A DNA stretch of 64,000 nt from positions 1,116,001 through 1,180,000 of the forward strand of contig OZ037876.1 of the NCBI GenBank assembly GCA_964035575.1, written 5' to 3'. This document shows, one piece after another, positions 44,453 through 53,100 of the stretch. A program made the translations under genes and the position numbers. Position 1 is the stretch's first letter. Each line of letters begins with the position of its first letter. Below the pieces are notes generated by a model. That model made no database searches and was not told the DNA's origin. It saw only the letters and a list, made by a program, of their open reading frames with translations. This DNA comes from Rhynchopus sp. YZ270_cl-10 (taxonomy: Eukaryota; Euglenozoa; Diplonemea; Diplonemida; Diplonemidae).

Positions 44453-44542
44453 AGCAGGGTTCTCCACCATCTTCATTCTTTTTTTCCTCCCTCCTGAAAA
44501 AAAATTCCCAATCTTCAAAATTTTAAGGTGGAGAACCCTGCT
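44453..44542. mobile_element. 90-bp TIR element inserted in a family C module
   Basis: AGCAGGGTTCTCCACC and GGTGGAGAACCCTGCT are perfect 16-bp inverted repeats. The flanks GATAATCTGTT and GGATTAGTG are the two halves of the GTGTAG module, so the empty site can be read from 3875-3921. One extra T at the left junction is the only sign of a target duplication. Confidence 0.85.
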
Positions 44543-45167
44543 GGATTAGTGTCACTGCACTTCAAGACAGTTTCTTTTTGTTTTTTTTTCTGAGGGTAGA
44601 CCTGAGTCAGACCTTGTGAAAGGGAGCGGGGTAAGAGAAGGCACTCTTGTGGAAACCGATATGTGCACACTCGTTAGGAGGCACATTAGAAAGAGAAATG
44701 GGTGGTGGTGGGTGGTGTTGTGAACATAATATTTGCTGTGTTATCCTTATTGTTCCAAACATACATACAAAAATAGCGCGTTTGTTGAAAAGATATGCAA
44801 AAAAAACAAAATACTGAATACTAGATCAAAAACAGAAAAGAAAAGAGAGAAAATGTGGAAGATGAATGTACCTTGTCATGCACAGAAAAAAGGGGAAGTG
44901 CGAAGATGTAACACTAAAAGCTGCCCCGTTAAGACTACGCGTTTTAAGGGGGGGGGGATCTTCGAGAAAAACTGAGATGTTGTGTTCTTTTTGGTTATTT
45001 TAAATAAAAAAAATGTGACAAACATCTTGTCCCCATACTTTGCGTTCCACAGTGAGAGATCAACCGGGATTGTCGCTGCAAATCACAAAAAAAAACAATG
45101 CCTTTGAAAAATAGTCACACAAAAAAAAAAAAAAAAAAAACGCATAAAAAAGAGAACAGTTGAAGAG

Positions 45168-45200
45168 AGATGTGCACTTTGACATAGGCACACAATATCT
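45168..45200 (-). repeat. Family E hairpin
   Basis: AGATGTGC pairs with GCACACAATATCT, with extra bases before the final ATCT. The loop ACTTTGACATAG is unlike the other copies, so membership is probable rather than certain. Confidence 0.5.
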
Positions 45201-47647
45201 TTTTTTTTTAACAAAAAAAAAAAGAAGTAGGGTGCTTCAGGACGATCGCTTTTTTTTTTTTTGTACAGAACGGACCCTGCTTCTTTCTCCACACGTCATA
45301 GACTCAATATAGGGTAAAATCGTAGAGCCATACAGATAATATATATTTTTCTTCCGATCATAAAAAATACATAATAAGGCTTCCATAAGACAATGAGGCA
45401 TAATAGCTAAAATGTAACCAATATAGTCAACCCAAAAAAAGGTTGATACTTTCTGTATTAGTACACGATCGCCTTCACGGAACGGAACGTAGCTACCTGA
45501 GTACAAAAGGGGGGGCGGTGGATTAATGCTGGCTTATTTAGTAAAACAACAACAATAAAAAAAGAAGGGGGAAAAAAACGGGAAAATTCTAAAATATCAA
45601 TTCGCATTTCATTTTACTCCACGTTGGGTGAACCAAACATTTAAAAAAAAACAAAAAAAAAAAAAAAAAAAAAAATTGAATCTGCAACGTTGCAGAATTC
45701 GGGGACGCGAACTAATTCTGTACACATAGAACAAAATTCTATTTTATATTTTTTTTTTGTTGGGAAGGGGGGAGGGATATCAGTGTAAATCAAAGAAAGG
45801 TAGGCAAGATAAAACCTAAGCTCTGAATGCTTAGTCACCTGACCAATCCTGTTAACTTCTTGTTTTTTTGCAAGAGAGTGATGTTACCAAAAGAAGGGGG
45901 GAAAACCTTTTTTCAGCAATACTGAAGTAGCCAAGAGGAATTCGGCTATTGTTGTAGGCGACAAGTGCGTCTGTGTGATGTAGGTTCCGTAACCCGTTAT
46001 TCTACTTCAGAAATGCTATTTGCCTTTTTTCATTTCTTCAAAATTTACAAAGAAAATTTTGTAGTTTTGTGAACAAAGCAAATTTTTTTCTCAAAAAAAA
46101 AAAAAAAAAAAAACGTAAAATTGTGTAAATAGAGGGGGTTGAAATGGACGGGGGAGTGGGGAGGATACAGTGCAACTTCATGAAAATGGGGGAATGGGTA
46201 GGAAAAGGGACTTTGGGATAAAAGGGTGGGGTGTATCTCGAATCTTGATCTTAGAGCGGGAAAAGGGGGAACAACAAATTCTCTACTGGGGTGGAGAAAG
46301 TGCTGCGGCTTTAAAAAAAAAAGAAAAAGAAAGAAAAGGTCCGGGGAAAAGAGGACTAGGGAAGGGGATGGGACATCGATAGAAGCTAATAACATTTTTT
46401 TGCAAAAAACGACTATAATAAGTTGTAACCCAATGGGGGATTCGTTGGAAAAAAAATTTTGGTTGGTTCTAAAAAAAGGTGGGGGGTGGTACAAGGAGCT
46501 TCGTGGGCATTGGCCCTCCTTTTTTTGGTTCAGCTTTTTTTTTTTTTGCTGTTGTTTCTTGTTCGTTAATAGAAAATGATTGGTTTTGTACCAAACAAGG
46601 GGAAAGAGACTTTGGGGAGGGGGGAAGAGGGTATGTATGAAAAGGGAATTCGGAGTACCAAAAACCCGTGCGAGGTATTGATTATTTTTTTGCGTCTACA
46701 GATCACAAAAAAAAAAGGAAGAAAAAGAAAAAAAGAAAAAAGAAAAAGTAGCCCCCCATCAATGGCGGAGCATAAACCTGCGCAAAAAGGGAATAACAAA
46801 ACATACATACTATTTACAAGGAACCCCTTGTACGAGATCAAAAGATCAATATGAAAAAAAAACAACAGGAAAAATAAAATCACAAGAAAAAGACAAAGAT
46901 AAAAGCAGAAAGATTTGAAAAGTATAAAGAATAGCATGAAACTAGTGAAAATAAGCCAGAACAAGAAAGGCGTGGGGAAAAATATGGGAACAAAGGGGGA
47001 AGGGGAAAGTGATAAGGGTTCATAAGAGAACCAGACAAACTGTGCGGTTAAAAAAAAAAAAACAAAGAAATAGAATGAAAGAACAAGAACCGCTAACACA
47101 GTCACACATAACAACACGCCGAAAAGTAATACAAAAACAAAAACAAAAAAAATCCTAAAAAAAAATACAAAGCCCACTCGTGACTGTGTACCTTGCATGA
47201 CCAGAACACTGTGGGTAAACCCAAACCAAATCAAAGCGTTCGTCTCTTCTTTTTTGTGCAAACCTTCTGCACATCCTTCTTCATTAAAAACCTTTTAGAC
47301 ATCCAAGATTCACTCCACCATTATTTTTGGTGGTCAAAAAAGGGCAATTTTCTTCATGGAAAAATACCTTTTTTTTGCGCATCAAACAAAAAAAATTGCG
47401 TCTGAAAAGGTCTTTTTTTTTTTGGCTTGCTTCTTTTTGGCGTTCTGAATTGTGTTCCATCCCCCCACCCCACCCCCTACTATATCACTACGCAACCATG
47501 CTCGGATATGGTTCGCATATCAAATACAACGAATGAACCATAAAAATAAGAGTCATGAAGCATCGTACTCCTACCCTTTCCTTCCACTTTTTTTTTGGGT
47601 CTTTTTTTGTGACGGTTCTTTCTATTTCTTCCTCATCGCTTTCTATT

Positions 47648-48160
47648 TTAGCTTGACTTCCTGACAGACTTTGTAAGGTACTTTGCGTAAACGTTGAAGT
47701 CTGCTTCTGAGACGTTAACCTCCCAGTCAACAGCGTTGAGGAAGGCAGCTTCGACTGTGTTCAAGGTCTGAAGAGTGACACCCGAGATGCCTGCGTAGTA
47801 CTTGTTTGCAAGGTGGTAGTCATCGCTGGTCTTGACAGCAACCACAAAGGCGGCGAGGATCAGCTTGTGGAAGTTTGTCCATGTGAGCTTAAGGCCCGAC
47901 GTGCTTGCCTTGTCGAGAAGGATGGTCATAATGATGAAGCATTCGCTTCTGCACTGTCCATGCTTGCAGAGACGAATCAAAAAGTCCTTCGGGCTAACCC
48001 TCGAACCCTCAAAAACGCTCTTCTCCGCACCCACTTCCTCCTCGTTCCCATCAGCCATCTCCGCAAGAAGCTCGGCAATCATCGGAAGGCCCCTGTGGTA
48101 AGACGGGCTTCCCTCCACATCGCTCCAGTCCTTTTTGCTCAAAACCGCGGCACGGCACAT
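47648..48160 (-). CDS. PHO80-like cyclin
   Basis: This 170-residue protein is almost entirely a cyclin box (about 52-165). The block HKLILAAFVVAVKTSDDYHL followed by NKYYAGISGV and LNTVEAAFLNAVDW is the signature of PHO80/P-type cyclins: helices H3 to H5 with the Lys and Glu that contact the kinase. Such cyclins partner CDKs; in trypanosomatids, CYC2-like members drive G1 progression with CRK3-type kinases. That specific role is inferred. The length is slightly below most family members (about 180-230). The start is set by the splice acceptor 28 bases upstream. The stop is TAA. It lies 0.9 kb downstream of the LRR gene on the same strand. Confidence 0.93.
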   Translation of the reverse strand: MCRAAVLSKKDWSDVEGSPSYHRGLPMIAELLAEMADGNEEEVGAEKSVFEGSRVSPKDFLIRLCKHGQCRSECFIIMTILLDKASTSGLKLTWTNFHKLILAAFVVAVKTSDDYHLANKYYAGISGVTLQTLNTVEAAFLNAVDWEVNVSEADFNVYAKYLTKSVRKSS

Positions 48161-48188
48161 TGTGTTCTGTTCCTTAGGGAGCGCGGTG

Positions 48189-48210
48189 CTAAAAGAAGGA
48201 GAAGCAACAA
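48189..48210 (-). promoter_or_regulatory. Predicted trans-splice acceptor of the cyclin gene
   Basis: The minus strand reads GTTGCTTCTCCTTCTTTTAG, with the AG at 48189-48190, giving a 28-base leader before the ATG. It is the best-shaped of the four acceptor candidates. Confidence 0.68.
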
Positions 48211-48873
48211 ACTCTCTAGGTTACTTTTGTTTGTTTTGTAACAAAAAAGGTGTTCTTAAAAAAAATATGAAAGATATGGAACACGAAAGATGTTTATTAC
48301 GCTGTATATTTGTCGCAAAAACGTGTGTCTTTTCTGTATTTTATTTGGTGTGGGTAGTGGGTGTTGGGAAGGATGGATGGTTGGGGGATGGGGGTTGATA
48401 GTGTAGATAACGAATTAACAGTAGTAGGTGGGGTGATTTGAGTCTTTTTTTTCAGGAAAATTCATTAGGGATTCACATAAATTCACATAAATTGCCAAAC
48501 GAGGCGGGGAGGAAAGAAAGGGTGGGGTCCACTTTTGGAAAAAAAATGTCGGTACTTCGAAGAAGAGAGACATTCCGAAGGGCTCACTCACAGCCTCTTG
48601 TGGGAAATGCACAAAAGGGTGGCTCCGTAGGCATTTATACCTTGAAGACTCAATGAAGTCTACAGGGTAATATTCCTGTTCCGCTTGTTCAGATCTCCAC
48701 AGTTGCTTGCGGTGCACTTTCTCAAACGGCGGGTTGAAAGACCACGTGGTGTTACAGAGTCATGATTCACAGAAAAAAGCGGGGGGGTGGGCGGGGAGGT
48801 ACATTGTAATGAATAAGACCTGCGTTTTGTGGGGATTCTTGTGCGTAAAATAAAACAATTTGTGGAACGTTAC
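48211..48873. other. Intergenic between cyclin and LRR genes
   Basis: A 100-codon minus frame (48415-48717) begins with normal composition but runs into a pyrimidine-rich Phe/Pro stretch, so I do not call it. A CCCCCCCGC run lies near 48780. There are no other repeats. Confidence 0.5.
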
Positions 48874-49050
48874 TTAATAGTTCTCCTCTCGCACCAAGTA
48901 GTAGTCTGTGGCCCGGTGAGCGAGACCGTGCCCCTCTTCTTCTCCGAACGACAACCACCACGAGAAGACGCAGTAGACACACTGCTGTAGACCCTCCACC
49001 TCGGGAAGCGTGCCCTGCCACCAACACACCACGTCCTCATTGTGCGTGTC
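48874..49050 (-). pseudogene. Orphan coding fragment 3' of the LRR gene
   Basis: Between an in-frame TGA and a TAA the minus strand encodes 58 residues, starting DTHNEDVVCWWQGTLPEVEG and ending HRATDYYLVREENY. The composition (several Trp, Cys, Tyr and acidic residues) and G/C-ending codons look like real coding sequence, unlike the A/T-rich surroundings. It has no Met and lies in a different frame from the LRR gene, whose stop is only 16 bases away. It could be the tail of a decayed gene, an LRR-gene extension lost by frameshift, or chance. I do not recognise the family. Confidence 0.45.
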
Positions 49051-49066
49051 TCAGTCGCTTCTGGCT

Positions 49067-49876
49067 TTACTCGGGGGATTCGTCTCTGCTTTGTTTCGGG
49101 CGTGCTTCAACTACAAGCACATTTAGCTCGCCGTTCCTCACTTCATTCCATATAACACTGCTGCAGCCGGAAAGGTAAATGCTCGTCAACGAAGTGCAGT
49201 CTGCAGCAAAATGTGTAATAGAAGTAACAGGGTTCAAACCAAGAGACACCACATTGCTGAGTGGAGATAAATCGACGGTGGTCAATCCCTTGCAGGAGGA
49301 AAGAAAGCCGCGGTCAAGCTGTGTCACGCTGCTGAATGGTGACAAATCCAGGGACCTTAAGCTTCTGCAGTTCAGCAGGAAGTAGGCACCTACATGCGTC
49401 ACCTTGTTTAACCCAGAGAGGTCAATACTTGTCAGCGAGATGCAGTCTGCCAGGAACCCGTCTCCAATGCGAGTCACAATGGACTTAGCACTGATATCAA
49501 GTCTCGTCAACGAAGTGCGTAACAAGAAGTCATCCGGAATGACAGTCGCAACCTCGGCCTTCAATAGCAAACACGCCACCTGAGGATCCCTCACACTCTT
49601 CAACCTATTTATTGTCAGGTCGGTCTCACCCAACGCATGAAGCTCTGCAATTGCTACGTACTTCTGTGTCTTCGTGAGGATGACGGTGTCACCAGCACTT
49701 AGCACCGTCACACCTGCTTGTTCTCCCATCGCTTCGCCACCGAAACTCATCCAAAATCTGTCTTCAGGCAACCCTACTGCAAACGCCACCTTCCGCTTCA
49801 AGTTTTCCACTGTGTCATCTTGACCCACCTCAACCGTGTACTGATTGGAGTCAAAACCCTTAACATTCACGTCCAT
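49067..49876 (-). CDS. Ubiquitin-like domain plus leucine-rich-repeat protein
   Basis: Residues 1-70 of 269 form a ubiquitin-like fold (MDVNVKGFD, DTVENLKRKVA, LPEDRFWMSFGGEAM, LSAGDTVILTK), without a C-terminal Gly-Gly, so it is not a conjugated modifier. A linker follows. Residues about 115-245 hold five or so BspA/LRR_5-like repeats of about 25 residues (FLADCISLTSIDLSGLNKVT and similar). The fourth repeat lacks the usual GxxF step (SLGLNPVTSITHF), as if rearranged. Proteins of this layout form large families in bodonid and trypanosomatid genomes; the function is unknown, presumably protein binding. There is no signal peptide or membrane segment. The start is set by a splice acceptor 28 bases upstream; the stop is TAA. 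It is the gene nearest the satellite. Confidence 0.92.
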   Translation of the reverse strand: MDVNVKGFDSNQYTVEVGQDDTVENLKRKVAFAVGLPEDRFWMSFGGEAMGEQAGVTVLSAGDTVILTKTQKYVAIAELHALGETDLTINRLKSVRDPQVACLLLKAEVATVIPDDFLLRTSLTRLDISAKSIVTRIGDGFLADCISLTSIDLSGLNKVTHVGAYFLLNCRSLRSLDLSPFSSVTQLDRGFLSSCKGLTTVDLSPLSNVVSLGLNPVTSITHFAADCTSLTSIYLSGCSSVIWNEVRNGELNVLVVEARPKQSRDESPE

Positions 49877-49904
49877 TTCTTTGTTCTTGTTTGTGTTATT
49901 AACT

Positions 49905-49933
49905 CTGTGTGTTGGAGGGGAAGGAGGACAAAT
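49905..49933 (-). promoter_or_regulatory. Predicted trans-splice acceptor of the LRR gene
   Basis: The minus strand reads TTTGTCCTCCTTCCCCTCC and then AACACACAG, with the AG at 49905-49906. The leader would be 28 bases, the same as predicted for the cyclin gene. Confidence 0.63.
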
Positions 49934-50106
49934 CTAGTTTGGTGAATCCTTAACACTGTCTTGCAAGTCGTGTGCTTCACGAGCAAGAACGAAAGGAACG
50001 AACCAATAGTAACGCATCTTAAGCTAGAAGTAAAGCAGGCTTGTCAGTACACAGCGGTGCATACAAAATCACATACAACAACTTGTAATCTCTGGATCTC
50101 AATTTC

Positions 50107-53100
50107 GTGCGTCTAAAAGCGTCGCTTTTAACCTCGTTGTTTTCGTGCGTCTAAAAGCGTCGCTTTTGACCGCGTTGTTTTCGTGTGTCAAAAAGCGTCG
50201 CTTTTGACCGCGTTGTTTTCGTGTGTCTAAAAGCGTCGCTTCTGACCGCGTTGTTTTCCTGCGTCTAGAAGCGTCGCTTCTGACCGCGCTGTTCTCTTGT
50301 GTCTAAAAGCGTCGCTTTTGTCCGCGTTGTTTTCGTGCGTCTAAAAGCGTCGCTTTTGACCGCGCTGTTTTCGTGCGTCTAAAAGCGTCGCTTTAGACCG
50401 CGTTGTTTTCGTGCGTCTAAAAGCGTCGCTTTTGACCGCGTTGTTTTCGTGCGTCTAAAAGCGTCGCTTCTGACCGCGTTGTTTTCCTGCGTCTAGAAGC
50501 GTCGCTTTTGACCGCGTTGTTTTCGTGCGTCTAAAAGCGTCGCTTTTGACCGCGCTGTTTTCGTGTGTCTAAAAGCGTCGCTTTTGAGCGCGTTGTTTTC
50601 GTGTGTCAAAAAGCGTCGCTTTTGACCGCGTTGTTTTCGTGTGTCTAAAAGCGTCGCTTCTGACCGCGTTGTTTTCCTGCGTCTAAAAGCGTCGCTTTTG
50701 ACCGCGTTGTTTTCGTGCGTCTAAAAGCGTCGCTTTTGACCGCGTTGTTTTCGTGTGTCTAAAAGCGTCGCTTTTGACCGCGTTGTTTTCGTGTGTCTAA
50801 AAGCGTCGCTTTTGACCGCGTTGTTTTCGTGTGTCTAAAAGCGTCGCTTTTGACCGCGTTGTTTTCGTGCGTCTAAAAGCGTCGCTTTTGACCGCGTTGT
50901 TTTCGTGCGTCTAAAAGCGTCGCTTTTGACCGCGTTGTTTTCGTGTGTCTAAAAGCGTCGCTTTTGACCGCGTTGTTTTCGTGCGTCTAAAAGCGTCGCT
51001 TTTGACCGCGTTGTTTTCGTGTGTCTAAAAGCGTCGCTTTTGACCGCGCTGTTTTCGTGTGTCTAAAAGCGTCGCTTTTGACCGCGCTGTTCTCTTGTGT
51101 CAAAAAGCGTCGCTTCTGACCGCGTTGTTTTCCTGCGTCTAGAAGCGTCGCTTTTGACCGCCTTGTTTTCGTGCGTCTAAAAGCGTCGCTTTTGACCGCG
51201 CTGTTTTCGTGTGTCTAAAAGCGTCGCATTAGACCGCGCTGTTTTCGTGCGTCTAAAAGCGTCGCTTTTGACCGCGTTGTTTTCGTGTGTCTAAAAGCGT
51301 CGCTTTTGACCGCGTTGTTTTCGTGTGTCTAAAAGCGTCGCTTTTGACCGCGTTGTTTTCGTGCGTCTAAAAGCGTCGCTTCTGACCGCGTTGTTTTCCT
51401 GCGTCTAAAAGCGTCGCTTTTGACCGCGTTGTTTTCGTGCGTCTAAAAGCGTCGCTTTTGACCGCGTTGTTTTCGTGCGTCTAAAAGCGTCGCTTCTGAC
51501 CGCGTTGTTTTCCTGCGTCTAAAAGCGTCGCTTTTGACCGCGTTGTTTTCGTGTGTCTAAAAGCGTCGCTTTTGACCGCGTTGTTTTCGTGTGTCTAAAA
51601 GCGTCGCTTTTGACCGCGCTGTTTTCGTGCGTCTAAAAGCGTCGCTTCTGACCGCGTTGTTTTCCTGCGTCTAAAAGCGTCGCTTTTGACCGCGTTGTTT
51701 TCGTGTGTCTAAAAGCGTCGCTTTTGACCGCGTTGTTTTCGTGTGTCTAAAAGCGTCGCTTTTGACCGCGTTGTTTTCGTGTGTCTAAAAGCGTCGCTTT
51801 TGACCGCGTTGTTTTCCTGCGTCTAGAAGCGTCGCTTTTGACCGCGTTGTTTTCGTGCGTCTAAAAGCGTCGCTTCTGACCGCGTTGTTTTCCTGCGTCT
51901 AGAAGCGTCGCTTTTGACCGCGTTGTTTTCGTGTGTCTAAAAGCGTCGCTTTTGACCGCGTTGTTTTCGTGTGTCTAAAAGCGTCGCTTTTGACCGCGTT
52001 GTTTTCGTGCGTCTAAAAGCGTCGCTTCTGACCGCGTTGTTTTCCTGCGTCTAGAAGCGTCGCTTTTGACCGCGTTGTTTTCGTGTGTCTAAAAGCGTCG
52101 CTTTTGACCGCGTTGTTTTCGTGCGTCTAAAAGCGTCGCTTTTGACCGCGTTGTTTTCGTGCGTCTAAAAGCGTCGCTTTTGACCGCGTTGTTTTCGTGC
52201 GTCTAAAAGCGTCGCTTTTGACCGCGTTGTTTTCGTGTGTCTAAAAGCGTCGCTTTTGACCGCGTTGTTTTCGTGCGTCTAAAAGCGTCGCTTCTGACCG
52301 CGTTGTTTTCGTGCGTCTAAAAGCGTCGCTTTTTACCGCGTTGTTTTCGTGCGTCTAAAAGCGTCGCTTTTGACCGCGTTGTTTTCGTGTGTCTAAAAGC
52401 GTCGCTTCTGACCGCGTTGTTTTCCTGCGTCTAGAAGCGTCGCTTTTGACCGCGCTGTTTTCGTGCGTCTACAAGCGTCGCTTTTGACCGCGTTGTTTTC
52501 GTGTGTCTAAAAGCGTCGCTTTTGACCGCGTTGTTTTCGTGCGTCTAAAAGCGTCGCTTTTGACCGCGTTGTTTTCGTGTGTCTAAAAGCGTCGCTTTTG
52601 ACCGCGCTGTTTTCGTGTGTCTAAAAGCGTCGCTTTTGAGCGCGTTGTTTTCGTGTGTCTAAAAGCGTCGCTTTTGACCGCGTTGTTTTCGTGCGTCTAA
52701 AAGCGTCGCTTTTGACCGCGTTGTTTTCGTGTGTCTAAAAGCGTCGCTTTTGACCGCGTTGTTTTCGTGTGTCTAAAAGCGTCGCTTTTGACCGCGCTGT
52801 TTTCGTGCGTCTAAAAGCGTCGCTTTTGACCGCGTTGTTTTCGTGTGTCTAAAAGCGTCGCTTTTGACCGCGTTGTTTTCGTGTGTCTAAAAGCGTCGCT
52901 TCTGACCGCGTTGTTTTCCTGCGTCTAGAAGCGTCGCTTTTGACCGCGTTGTTTTCGTGTGTCTAAAAGCGTCGCTTTTGACCGCGTTGTTTTCGTGTGT
53001 CTAAAAGCGTCGCTTTTGACCGCGCTGTTTTCGTGCGTCTAAAAGCGTCGCTTTTGACCGCGTTGTTTTCGTGTGTCTAAAAGCGTCGCTTTTGACCGCG

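Larger units (their letters stand above)
43605..47647. other. Intergenic, homopolymer-rich, downstream of the cyclin gene
   Basis: Recognised parts: family D hairpins (43791-43829, 45800-45845), a GA run (about 44003-44022), a split family C module with insert (44441-44575), a family E hairpin (45168-45200) and a partial family F copy (47164-47222). A 231-codon minus frame at 46566-47261 is a Phe/Leu-rich reading of purine runs. An 89-codon minus frame at 45237-45506 looks more protein-like but has no family I recognise. The last few hundred bases are probably the cyclin gene's 3' untranslated region. Confidence 0.6.

Noticed and set aside
45237-45506. 89-residue minus-strand frame with FREGDRVLIQKV, slightly like an SH3-type fold
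   Set aside because: The similarity is a single short block. The frame starts and ends in homopolymer-rich DNA, and no family could be assigned.
46566-47261. 231-codon hydrophobic minus-strand frame resembling a membrane protein
   Set aside because: The Phe/Leu/Val richness comes from A- and G-runs on the plus strand. There is no loop or motif structure, and similar Phe-rich frames occur throughout the desert.
48415-48717. 100-codon minus-strand frame between cyclin and LRR genes
   Set aside because: Only the first half looks protein-like; the rest is a pyrimidine-tract reading, and no splice acceptor precedes it.
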